From the NCBI RefSeq assembly GCF_000420085.1, contig NZ_ATUG01000004.1:1-52176 (forward strand): a stretch of DNA of 52,176 nt, given 5' to 3'. This document shows, one piece after another, positions 40,554-47,782 of the stretch. Under the pieces are notes generated by a model, which saw nothing but the letters and a program-made list of their open reading frames with translations, was not told where the DNA came from and did not search any database. Position numbers and translations under genes: made by a program. How positions within the stretch are numbered: position 1 is the first letter of the stretch; each line of letters begins with the position of its first letter. The DNA is from Desulfospira joergensenii DSM 10085. Lineage in GTDB: Bacteria; Desulfobacterota; Desulfobacteria; Desulfobacterales; Desulfobacteraceae.

Positions 40554-41212
40554 ATGGGGAATCGGAGAAATCGGCCTCCATATTTTCCGTTTAAAAGCGT
40601 TTCGGATCTGTCCGAATAGTACGCCCTGCCCTAAAAACGGCCTTTTCAGCCCTTTTAGTTTCTTTCATTTTCCCGGCTGCACCGCCAAATCCCGCAGCAG
40701 CCTTCTTGCCCATGAGGGCCTGGCCCCCAGCTGATACCGCCAGAAATGGCGATGATATGTTTTTACTCCTGGAGATTGCAGCGATCCCGCTGCCGGTCCC
40801 TTTCCGGCTCCATGTTCATTCGGTCCCAGGGGCAAAGCCCTGGAACTTCCCTCCAGTGACTTCCCTTCGGCTAACCCTTACGCCGTCCCGCCGTATTTGT
40901 TCCGGACTAAGGCCCGGATCTGAGGAAGGAAACCGGAATACTGCCCCGGTTTCTACTAAAATCACCCCTGAAAAACCCGCAATTTAACGCTTTGGTCATT
41001 CGCCCTTGCAACAGCAAAAAAATATTTTTGGGGATCCTGCAAAGCCGGATTCCAAAAAATATTTCCCGCCCTTCATAAAATCAGGGTTTTGTCTGTTGCC
41101 GGGCATTCCCGTCGCTTTGAAAGATAGGCGGGTTCAGGGGTTAATTAAAATTTAAACTGATAAAGGGCTTTTTTCTCAGGTTTTAGAAACCTGAATAAAT
41201 AGATTTTTAACC

Positions 41213-41248
41213 GCCCTGGGTAGAGGGCAGCAATCGAGCAAGGGAGAT
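41213..41248 (+). ncRNA. Two-hairpin cis-regulatory RNA motif, instance 5 (radC leader)
   Basis: P1 is GCCCT/AGGGC around GGGTAG. P2 is AATC/GATT around AGCAAGGG. It ends eight bases before the radC-like start, the context for which the published radC motif is named. Confidence 0.78.
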
Positions 41249-41255
41249 TCAAATC

Positions 41256-41783
41256 ATGCAAAAAACTATGAATTTATTCGCAAGCACCAGGAACACAAGA
41301 CAAGTAAGCTTTAAAGAAGCGTTATTGTCCGGCGAGTTGGCCGGTATGGTCAATGAATCCGTCAGGGGGGAGGAAATCAGTTCACCTGAAACCCTTTATA
41401 ATATCTTAAAGCCTTTAATGGCACAGCACCCAACCACTGAAAAATTCTATTGTCTTTTTTTGAATGCAAAAAATGAAATCCTGTCAATTGATATTTTGTT
41501 TTCAGGGACTATAAGCGGATGTTCTGTTTATCCAAGAGAAATTATCAAGGCCTGTCTTGATAAAGGGGCAGCGGCTTTGATTGTGGCACATAATCACCCA
41601 TCTGGAGATATAAACCCGTCTAAATGTGACAAAGAGATCACTAAAAAAATCATGGCCGCTTGTTATGTGATGGGAATTCAATTTCATGAGCATGTGATTT
41701 GTGGAGCCGGGGCGTTTTGTTCAATGGCTGCAAAGGGCATGGTTCCCCAACTAAAGACCGAAATCAAAGACCTTCTTTCTTAA
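41256..41783 (+). CDS. radC: RadC-like JAB/MPN domain protein
   Basis: The 175-residue protein consists of the RadC C-terminal domain with the metal motif HNHPSGD (residues 113-119) and FLNAKNEILSI before it; the closing EHVICG is also typical. The helix-hairpin-helix part of chromosomal RadC is absent, as usual for plasmid versions. The role in repair is doubtful; plasmid radC genes are associated with anti-restriction loci. It starts an operon with two small genes. Confidence 0.93.
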   Translation: MQKTMNLFASTRNTRQVSFKEALLSGELAGMVNESVRGEEISSPETLYNILKPLMAQHPTTEKFYCLFLNAKNEILSIDILFSGTISGCSVYPREIIKACLDKGAAALIVAHNHPSGDINPSKCDKEITKKIMAACYVMGIQFHEHVICGAGAFCSMAAKGMVPQLKTEIKDLLS

Positions 41784-41797
41784 TAAATTTTATCAAA

Positions 41798-41820
41798 GCC
41801 CTGGTCACACCGGCCAGGGC
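41798..41820 (+). repeat. Intergenic GCCCTGG hairpin
   Basis: GCCCTGG (41798-41804) pairs with CCAGGGC (41814-41820); nearly identical to 1631-1653 and also placed between the first larger gene of a leader-driven operon and the next gene. Confidence 0.5.
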
Positions 41821-41837
41821 CGAAAGGATAGATATAA

Positions 41838-42107
41838 ATGAAAGTATCTTTTGAAGCATACGCCACCCGCCCAATTTTTAACGGAGAAACGTTTCTCCGT
41901 GGGCAGTTTTGTAATTACCAGGATTTTAAAAAGGCCACCAAAGACATTTTGAACGCTGTAAAATTAGCTGCGATCCTTGACCTCAAGGAACATTGCACCA
42001 TTGAAATTGAGGACGAAGACGAGTTCACCATTATTTTTAATATTCTTTCAGAGGATGAGGACCAGAACAGTTATCAAGTAGGATCTGGCCGGATCTATCA
42101 AGGGTAA
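41838..42107 (+). CDS. Small acidic hypothetical protein (89 aa)
   Basis: The protein has FNGETFLRGQFCNYQDFKKA and an acidic EIEDEDEFTIIFNILSEDED stretch. The strong negative charge may point to DNA mimicry, as in Ocr or ArdA, but the resemblance is only in charge. It lies downstream of radC. Confidence 0.6.
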   Translation: MKVSFEAYATRPIFNGETFLRGQFCNYQDFKKATKDILNAVKLAAILDLKEHCTIEIEDEDEFTIIFNILSEDEDQNSYQVGSGRIYQG

Positions 42108-42119
42108 GGAGCAGACATT

Positions 42120-42392
42120 ATGCAATACTGGATTTATTTAAAAAAGAAACCGTATGCCCCGGATTATGATTATTCTTGCTTTCAGGAAAGCTTTTTGCCA
42201 GGTATCCGGGTTCCTGCCCGGGTTGAACCAATGTTAAAAGCGGCCTGGGTAGATGAAAATTATCCGGAATGGTGTAGTCATTGCGAAATGGATGATAAAA
42301 GTCATCCCATTGCTATGGACGGTTCAAAATATTGCACAATGCTTTTTCATGATGCGATTAAGCCTTCCTGGTCATTAAATGAGATTGTCTAA
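42120..42392 (+). CDS. Small hypothetical protein (90 aa)
   Basis: A tryptophan- and cysteine-containing protein (WCSHCEMDDKSHPI, KYCTMLFHDAI) could bind metal through its cysteines and histidines. It begins 12 bases after the acidic gene and ends the radC operon. No family recognised. Confidence 0.6.
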   Translation: MQYWIYLKKKPYAPDYDYSCFQESFLPGIRVPARVEPMLKAAWVDENYPEWCSHCEMDDKSHPIAMDGSKYCTMLFHDAIKPSWSLNEIV

Positions 42393-42493
42393 AAAAGTAT
42401 TAAATTTTAGTATCATTTTGCCAACCAAGCTTGACTTATTGATCAAATCGAATAAAATAATACTAAACCGGCAACGATCTTTTTAATTTTCCC

Positions 42494-42560
42494 GGCCTTG
42501 GGTAGAAGGCCAAAATAACCTTTAAAGCAAGGATGTTTGAAAATTCAAACATAAAAGGTT
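42494..42560 (+). ncRNA. Two-hairpin cis-regulatory RNA motif, instance 6
   Basis: P1 is GGCCTT/AAGGCC around GGGTAG. P2 is AACCTTT/AAAGGTT and encloses AAAGCAAGG plus an extra inner hairpin ATGTTTGAA/TTCAAACAT. It lies about 80 bases before the start codon, as in the transfer-operon instance, and is followed by a large hairpin. Confidence 0.75.
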
Positions 42561-42565
42561 AAAAG

Positions 42566-42611
42566 AAATATCAAAATAGGTTCTCTTTCACGGGAACCTG
42601 TTTTGATATTT
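42566..42611 (+). promoter_or_regulatory. Large hairpin between leader motif and gene
   Basis: Two 18-base arms (42566-42583 and 42594-42611) pair with one wobble around a ten-base loop, followed by TTTAATTT. It could work as a terminator or attenuator controlled by the motif just upstream. Confidence 0.6.
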
Positions 42612-42638
42612 TAATTTCTGCCCATGGAAAGGGAAACA

Positions 42639-42938
42639 ATGAAAGTTGTCCATGTTCTAAAGAGAGAGACATTAGAAAGAATTGTCGCTCTTAAAGACAG
42701 ATTAAAAATAAATACGGGTGCCGGTGTTGTTGATTATGTTGTGAAAAATTTTTTATCCAATATCGAAAAGTTGGAAACCATGGAAAAAATCAGCGGCCCT
42801 AGGCAAAAACTAGTTAAAGAAAACGAAAGCTTGAGACAGCAACTAGCCGAATTGAAAAAAATTATGCTAGAAAAAAGACGGATTGAAGCAGAATTCAACA
42901 AACTTTGTGACAAAATCGAAAAAACCCCACCAGAGTAA
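42639..42938 (+). CDS. Coiled-coil hypothetical protein (99 aa)
   Basis: The N-terminal third (VHVLKRETLERIVALKDRLK and GAGVVDYVVKNFL) resembles a small ribbon-helix-helix-type domain, and the rest is a long coiled coil with leucine heptads (ENESLRQQLAELKKIM). I start at 42639 because AAAGGGA lies just upstream; ATG 42624 would add five residues. A DNA-binding or relaxosome-type role is possible but unproven. Two terminators follow. Confidence 0.6.
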   Translation: MKVVHVLKRETLERIVALKDRLKINTGAGVVDYVVKNFLSNIEKLETMEKISGPRQKLVKENESLRQQLAELKKIMLEKRRIEAEFNKLCDKIEKTPPE

Positions 42939-42980
42939 ATTTTGAAAAAATTTTCGACGGGCTCCGCCCGTACTGAAAAA

Positions 42981-42998
42981 AGGCCGGGAAACCGGCCT
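42981..42998. terminator. Bidirectional-type terminator
   Basis: AGGCCGG/CCGGCCT stem with a short GAAA loop, A-run on the left and TTT on the right; closes the gene at 42639. Confidence 0.7.
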
Positions 42999-43038
42999 TT
43001 TACTTTTCCACCTTCCCGGGAATAGGGAAGGTTTTCCC

Positions 43039-43075
43039 AATCTACCTTATTCGCCGAATAAGGTAGATTTTTTTT
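43039..43075. terminator. Strong terminator between convergent genes
   Basis: A perfect 14-base stem (43039-43052 with 43056-43069) around GCC is followed by a run of T. It sits between the plus-strand coiled-coil gene and the minus-strand adenine methylase. Confidence 0.85.
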
Positions 43076-43113
43076 CAAAAAATCATCAAGCTGATTGACC
43101 GCCTATCGGCGGT

Positions 43114-43815
43114 TTATAAAAGGAAGGAGTTTTTTTCAAAAACTCCACTTTTTTCTAATTGTGCCATTATCGCTTGCTTTTCAAGCATGGGCAAAGATTC
43201 AAATCGGTTTACCCACCGGGAAGCTTTCTTTTTAATTCGTTCCCGTTCTCGATAATCCTTGCCTATGTACTGCGGATCATGGAGGAACAAGGGTTTTTCA
43301 AAATTGAACCAAAGATATTCGGTTGCAGGAATACCGCCACTAGTTTGGGCCTGAAATGTCTGGACATTCCAGGAGGATAATTTTTCAGAATAGAGCTTTG
43401 AAAAATATCCGGAAATAATGACTTTACAGGGCAAGGTTACGATACAATCCAATAGGTCTATATGTTGCTCCCGGGTATATTCGTATCGATAAATCCGGCC
43501 TGTTTTTCGGGTTTCTTTCAGATAAGGAGGATCGCAATAGACTAGCTCCTTTCCGGTAAAGCTAAACCCGTCCAAAAACTTGACGGCATCCCCCTGGATG
43601 ATCTTTGTTTTTTCAGGCGTTGAGTTGATCCACTTCTGAACAAGCAGGGGATCAATGTCAATGCCATAATTTTGAACAGCAAGGCGTTTTTTCCTTAGGA
43701 TCGCCCCTTCTCCCAAATGGGTTTCAATATATGTTTCATGCGGGGGCATGATGTTGATAATCGTCTGATAGACTCCAAAGCCTGCTTTGCCCCCTGGGTA
43801 TCTTCGCTTTTTCAT
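43114..43815 (-). CDS. Dam-type DNA adenine methyltransferase
   Basis: The 233-residue D12/Dam family enzyme transfers a methyl group from SAM to adenine N6. The SAM-binding start is YPGGKAGFG (6-14), and the catalytic motif DPPY lies at 95-98; ETHLGEGAIL at 31-40 is also typical. No restriction partner is adjacent, so it is likely an orphan methylase protecting the plasmid on entry. Divergent from the cytosine methylase across the repeat array. Confidence 0.9.
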   Translation of the reverse strand: MKKRRYPGGKAGFGVYQTIINIMPPHETYIETHLGEGAILRKKRLAVQNYGIDIDPLLVQKWINSTPEKTKIIQGDAVKFLDGFSFTGKELVYCDPPYLKETRKTGRIYRYEYTREQHIDLLDCIVTLPCKVIISGYFSKLYSEKLSSWNVQTFQAQTSGGIPATEYLWFNFEKPLFLHDPQYIGKDYRERERIKKKASRWVNRFESLPMLEKQAIMAQLEKSGVFEKNSFLL

Positions 43816-43818
43816 GTG

Positions 43819-43924
43819 GCCATTATCGCCATTTTCGGCGGTAATGGCAAGCTATTTCTGGCCAGCACCACCAAAAATGGTGGTGACTGCCGGAACCCTG
43901 GGGCCCCACCATTAAAAATGGTGG
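43819..43924. repeat. Three consecutive small hairpins upstream of the methylases
   Basis: Arms 43819-43830/43837-43848 (one mismatch), 43866-43873/43878-43885 and 43906-43913/43917-43924 form three stem-loops with AT loops, made of CCACC and GCCAT-type words. They lie between the two divergent start codons, next to the 23-bp array. Confidence 0.65.
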
Positions 43925-43944
43925 TAACAGGTTTTTATAAATCC

Positions 43945-44128
43945 GTCACATTTTTTGCCGCCGGCGGGTCACATTTCCTTGTTCCGGATAGTCACATTTA
44001 TGTTGCCGGTCGCGTCACACAAATTGCGATCGATGCGTCACAATTTACTCCTGAGCTCAGTCACGTTTTATTGCCCAGGACAGTCACGTTTTTTGTCCTG
44101 GACAAGTCACAGTTCGTTTGATATTCTT
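43945..44128 (+). repeat. Eight GTCAC motifs at exactly 23-bp spacing
   Basis: GTCAC starts at 43945, 43968, 43991, 44014, 44037, 44060, 44083 and 44106: seven intervals of exactly 23 bases. The sixth base is A in six units and G in two; T-rich bases usually follow, and the remaining 14 or so bases vary. Fixed spacing with little conservation outside the motif suggests a cooperative binding array such as iterons or an operator. It ends six bases before the cytosine methylase start codon. It is not coding (23 is not a multiple of 3). Confidence 0.85.
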
Positions 44129-44133
44129 CCGGT

Positions 44134-44910
44134 ATGAAGAACAAATTACTTTTATCTTTATTCCCCGGTATTGATCTCTTGGGGATGGGCTTTGAAGAAA
44201 ACGGCTTTTGCGTTGTTCGCTCCCCCGACTTGATAACCGGTGGAGATATTCGAAACTTCACCCCTCCCGGATCTGTATTTGCTGGTGTGTTTGGCGGTTC
44301 ACCTTGTCAAGATTTTTGCGCTTTAAACCGAAACCCTACGGGTTACGGCGATGAAATGTTAAAAGAGTATTGCCGAATAGTGACAGCTTCACAGCCTAAA
44401 TGGTTCTTATTTGAAAACGTGGCGAACTTCCCAACTTTTAAACTTGAGGGATACACACAACAACGATTTGATCTGGATTTGTCGTGGTTCACGGAGTTCT
44501 CAAGAAACCGACATTTTATCTTTGGGTCTTTATCTGGACGGTTGCTTGACCCGATAAAAGGTACAAGAAAATCTGTTCTTGGGGGCGCAGTTCTTGGGAA
44601 TGACCCAAGATCATTCCGGGCGTGTTGTGATATTCAAGGTTTGCCATCTGATTTTGATATCCCTTTTTTCTCCCTTTCAGGGAAAAAACAGGCAATCGCA
44701 AATGGGGTTCCCCTTCCTTTAAGCCGGTATCTGGCAAAGCTCATTTTACGGGATTATTACAGGGAAAAAGTTGGTTTCCCTGATCATCAAGCCAAAAGTC
44801 TTAACCGTTGTTTGTGCGGTTGTGGCCGGATCGTCTATGGCCGGGCCAAATATCATGGCCCAAGTTGTAGAAAACGAGCGCAAAGGCAGAGAGAAAAATC
44901 TAAAACCTAA
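44134..44910 (+). CDS. DNA cytosine-5 methyltransferase
   Basis: The 258-residue C5 methylase has motif I LFPGIDLLGMGF (9-20), the catalytic cysteine in GGSPCQDF (C58), ENV motif VI (94-96) and motif X AIANGVPLPLSRYL near residue 195. The target-recognition region is short, so the enzyme is small for the family. A basic, cysteine-rich tail (CLCGCGRI then SCRKRAQRQR) looks like a zinc knuckle. No restriction enzyme is adjacent, so it is probably a solitary, protective methylase. Its promoter region is the 23-bp array. Confidence 0.9.
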   Translation: MKNKLLLSLFPGIDLLGMGFEENGFCVVRSPDLITGGDIRNFTPPGSVFAGVFGGSPCQDFCALNRNPTGYGDEMLKEYCRIVTASQPKWFLFENVANFPTFKLEGYTQQRFDLDLSWFTEFSRNRHFIFGSLSGRLLDPIKGTRKSVLGGAVLGNDPRSFRACCDIQGLPSDFDIPFFSLSGKKQAIANGVPLPLSRYLAKLILRDYYREKVGFPDHQAKSLNRCLCGCGRIVYGRAKYHGPSCRKRAQRQREKSKT

Positions 44911-44940
44911 TTTGGTGATAATAGGTCACTCTGGAATAAA

Positions 44941-45260
44941 TCGGAGAAATCGGCCTCCATATTTTCCGTTTAAAAGCGTTTCGGATCTGTCCGAATAGTA
45001 CGCCCTGCCCTAAAAACGGCCTTTTCAGCCCTTTTTGTTCATTTCATTTCTTCGGCTGCACCGCCAGATCCCGCAGCAGCCTTCTCGCCCATGGGGGCCT
45101 ATCCCCCAGCTGATACCGCCAGAAATAGCGATAATATGTTTTTACTCCTGGGGATTGCAGCGATCCCGCTGCCGGTCCCTTTCCGGCTCCATATTCATTC
45201 GGTCCCAAGGCAAAGCCCTGGGACTTCTCTCCAGTGACTTCCCTTCGGCTAACCCATACG
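44941..45260 (+). repeat. Dispersed repeat, partial copy D
   Basis: Matches about 470-770 of copy A, but stops abruptly at ...CCATACG where the transposon-like tip TGTAGC begins. The leader part is absent. The mobile end thus interrupted this copy. Confidence 0.88.
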
Positions 45261-45430
45261 TGTAGCAGCCCGATTTCATAATCGACCTGGCCTGATTTGA
45301 TGGGAAACATCGGCCAGGAATAAACCGTTTCTACAGTTCAACTCCGGCCCGGTTTATTCGTTACTGGGCCACAGTTAAATGGTACTGGCCAGAATTATTT
45401 GATACTGGGCCGGGTTTAATCGTTATTACA
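45261..45430. mobile_element. Transposon-like end, right member of an inverted pair
   Basis: Starts with TGTAGC at the break in repeat copy D and matches the reverse complement of 236-383 over about 148 bp. Motifs around TACTGG recur at 45362, 45383 and 45403 (20-21 bp apart), with a fourth weaker one near 45422. No transposase gene follows within the window. The remaining bases up to 45752 hold no convincing gene. Confidence 0.65.
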
Positions 45431-45508
45431 AAATCAACTCCCGACCTTGCCAACAGAGGTAACTGGCAGAAGTATCAAACGCCACTTCTACAAAGACTAT
45501 GGGAGTTC

Positions 45509-45524
45509 GATTATAGACACATTG
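45509..45524 (+). repeat. 16-bp direct repeat, left
   Basis: GATTATAGACACATTG matches GATAATAGACACATTG at 47600-47615 with one difference. The pair brackets the two-gene RelA/SpoT-like cassette. Confidence 0.45.
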
Positions 45525-45752
45525 AACGCTTCGCTTTTATTCTACTCTCTGACGTCGAAACCCATTCATCTTTTTTGTCGCAATTAATACGATTATTATA
45601 TAAAATATCCTCATAAATAATTATATATATTTTCAAATAGTTACTTCCTTGACATGTGCTTATAGGTCATATATTTATTCTCAACAAAAATACATATAGA
45701 AAATTTGTCGTATTGTTCCAAATAATTGAAACTTTTAGTAAAGGAAATCAAA

Positions 45753-46766
45753 ATGGAAATCGACAAGATATTTAGTTTTTTAACCTACCCTGGAAAAAAC
45801 GCTGAAGAACAACCGGAAATAGGTGGTGTTGAGATCCCTAAAAAAGGAAAGATTTTTAAAATGTTAAATGACATTTTTAAAAATTCTGAGGTTGACTGCA
45901 AGATTCCCATTATTTTCACATCAGAAAATGATGATCAGAAAAATGACGTGAAAGATGAAATTTTAGCTCTCATGGAAAGTGGGTCAATTGATGACGGGCT
46001 TATTTTGGCAAACCGTTTGCAATCGGTTACAACTAAAACATCTGGAATGGGACTGCTTTTCTTTACAATTGGATACAACGATAAAAATTCGAAAATGATT
46101 ATATCAAGATTTCCTGCCGATGAAGGGATCGTTGCTGAAAAAAAATCAGAGGCTCTGAAAGTCGAATTTGTTGAGCAAGTTTTTTTAAAGAATGCATATT
46201 CTTATAAATCAGTACTATATCAATGCAATATAGAATCTCCTAACTTGTGGAAAGGGTTAGCGGTAGACAAACAAGCGTTACCAGGTGGCAAAGAAATTGC
46301 CGGTTACTGGATCAGCTCATTCCTAAAGTCTGATTTTCAAACCACACCACGACAAGGGACTAAAAGGCTTGCTCTTGCATTACGAGACGCAATAAAAAAA
46401 AGTAATGACCCATCTATAAAACATGAAATAACATCATCGGTAAAATTGGCAACAAATATAACCAATAAGGCAATGGCCATCTCAGAATTCTGTAAGTTAT
46501 TTCATTTATCACCTGAAGCTACAAAAGCTGTGTCTCAGAATGTGAATCCGACCAGACTACTTGAAGATAAATTTGTTTTTGATAAAGAAGAATTTCAAAA
46601 GTATTTACCTTATAAAATGATTGAATTAAGTAACGGAGCAATATTAACAGCTGAATCCGCTGAATTTGATAACTGTTTTAAGTCAGAGAAACGAAACAAT
46701 AGCCCAGAGATAAAATTCACGACTGTTGGATCTATTGTTGATGAGAAATTCAAAAGGACAAAATAA
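45753..46766 (+). CDS. Unknown protein partnered with a RelA/SpoT-type gene (337 aa)
   Basis: The soluble protein contains KTSGMGLLFFTIGYNDKN and MIISRFPADEGIVAE near residues 92-125, a helical ITSSVKLATNITNKAMAISE block near 230 and a beta-rich end. I start at 45753, with AAAGGAAAT upstream, over 45726. The central FFTIGY...ISRFPADEG part is vaguely like nucleoid-associated NdpA-type proteins, but the match is not convincing. It ends three bases before the RelA/SpoT gene, so they act together. Low GC suggests acquisition. A partner or antitoxin role is inference. Confidence 0.65.
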   Translation: MEIDKIFSFLTYPGKNAEEQPEIGGVEIPKKGKIFKMLNDIFKNSEVDCKIPIIFTSENDDQKNDVKDEILALMESGSIDDGLILANRLQSVTTKTSGMGLLFFTIGYNDKNSKMIISRFPADEGIVAEKKSEALKVEFVEQVFLKNAYSYKSVLYQCNIESPNLWKGLAVDKQALPGGKEIAGYWISSFLKSDFQTTPRQGTKRLALALRDAIKKSNDPSIKHEITSSVKLATNITNKAMAISEFCKLFHLSPEATKAVSQNVNPTRLLEDKFVFDKEEFQKYLPYKMIELSNGAILTAESAEFDNCFKSEKRNNSPEIKFTTVGSIVDEKFKRTK

Positions 46767-46769
46767 TTA

Positions 46770-47366
46770 ATGGACCTTAAAGACAAATACTTGCTACGCT
46801 ATACGAAATATTTGAAGTCTATTTCCAAAAGGATATCAAAGAAATTGTCTAACGAGTTAGAAGCCTTCCAAAGAATAGACAGGATAATTGCAAGACCTAA
46901 ATCTCTTGATAGATTTATTATAAAAGCACAAAAAGAAGAGAATGGGTCCCCTAAATATTCAGATCCTTTGAATCAAATTCAAGATCAGATAGGAGCACGA
47001 ATAATTGTTTTTTATTTAGAAGATGTCGAGGTGGTTGCTTCTGAGATAGAAGCATATTACCGATCAATTGAGAAAAGACAACTGATCCCTGAATCGGAGA
47101 ATGAATTTGGGTATGTCGGAAAACACTATGTATTGATGATTCCTGAAGATGTTGTAGATGATGAAATGGATCGCACACAATTGCCAGAATTTTTCGAACT
47201 TCAAATTAAAACCCTCTTTCAACATGCATGGAGCGAAGCAAATCATGATTTAGGCTACAAACAAGATCAGCCGTTAACATCACATCAAAAAAGAAAACTT
47301 GCCTTTACCGCAGCTCAAGCTTGGGGCGCGGATCTTATATTTTCAGAATTGCACTCTAATTTATGA
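46770..47366 (+). CDS. RelA/SpoT-domain nucleotidyltransferase (small alarmone synthetase-like)
   Basis: The 198-residue protein carries the synthetase domain: RIDRIIARPKSLDRFIIK, then IQDQIGARIIVFYLEDV and FFELQIKTLFQHAWSEANHD, matching the G-loop and EL/HA.EIEHD motifs of small alarmone synthetases. These make (p)ppGpp or, in toxic members, other alarmones or pyrophosphorylate tRNA. No hydrolase domain is present. As a plasmid-flanking two-gene cassette it may be a toxSAS-type toxin or defence module. Which reaction it performs cannot be told from sequence alone. Confidence 0.8.
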   Translation: MDLKDKYLLRYTKYLKSISKRISKKLSNELEAFQRIDRIIARPKSLDRFIIKAQKEENGSPKYSDPLNQIQDQIGARIIVFYLEDVEVVASEIEAYYRSIEKRQLIPESENEFGYVGKHYVLMIPEDVVDDEMDRTQLPEFFELQIKTLFQHAWSEANHDLGYKQDQPLTSHQKRKLAFTAAQAWGADLIFSELHSNL

Positions 47367-47782
47367 AATCGTGGGACACCTTACCTATTCATCAAAAAAA
47401 GGGAGGGAAATCGACGTTTAACCCTTAGAGCGGGGTTAGAGTATTATTAAATGGTGAGGACTTCGTAATTACCAGTGTGGATTCCCAAAGCCCCAAAATA
47501 GTGTGGACTATCCCTGTCAGCCTTGTCGCAAGAAAACCCTACCCCCACCACTCAATGCTTATGCTATTGAATGCCGCTTTCAATTAGGCTTGGGCGACCG
47601 ATAATAGACACATTGTGGGTATTATGATTCCTCAAAATTTCAACGTTGGAGTTCAGGGGGCCACCGACCGCAGGAAGGGAACAAGGTTCCACTAAATTTT
47701 GTTGAGAGCAATACTTTTGAAAATTGCCACAGAATATAGAAAAAGCTGCCCCTTGTGGTCCACTGCAATGATTTATTCGGTT
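47367..47782. other. Intergenic stretch without a convincing gene
   Basis: No coding frame with a start and plausible composition is seen. Two similar phrases GTGTGGA occur near 47476 and 47504. The right direct repeat lies inside. The region may hold remnants of mobile DNA. Confidence 0.35.
47600..47615 (+). repeat. 16-bp direct repeat, right
   Basis: Partner of 45509-45524; see there. It lies 234 bases after the RelA/SpoT gene. Confidence 0.45.

Larger units (their letters stand above)
40480..41248 (+). repeat. Dispersed repeat, copy C
   Basis: Full-length copy, nearly identical to 384-1141, from CCCTATGGACC to the ribosome binding site of radC. It keeps the long hairpin (about 41021-41065) and the TCAGGTTT hairpin. 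Unlike copy A it retains a ten-base CCCTTCGG-containing stretch, as copies B, D and E do, so copy A carries the deletion. Confidence 0.9.

Noticed and set aside
43945..44128. A CRISPR-like array (short repeat with variable spacers)
   Set aside because: The constant part is only about five or six bases and the unit 23 bases; no cas gene is present. It fits a protein-binding array.
236..45410. The inverted pair as the two ends of one large conjugative transposon enclosing the plasmid genes
   Set aside because: The conserved tips TGTAGC face inwards, not outwards, and the subterminal binding-site-like repeats lie on the outer sides, so the element bodies would be outside the plasmid region.
45427..45617. 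Continuous frame without a start codon, containing LANRGNWQKYQT and FDYRHIERFAF
   Set aside because: It has no start, no recognised domain, and begins inside the transposon-like end. It may be a relic but cannot be supported as a gene.
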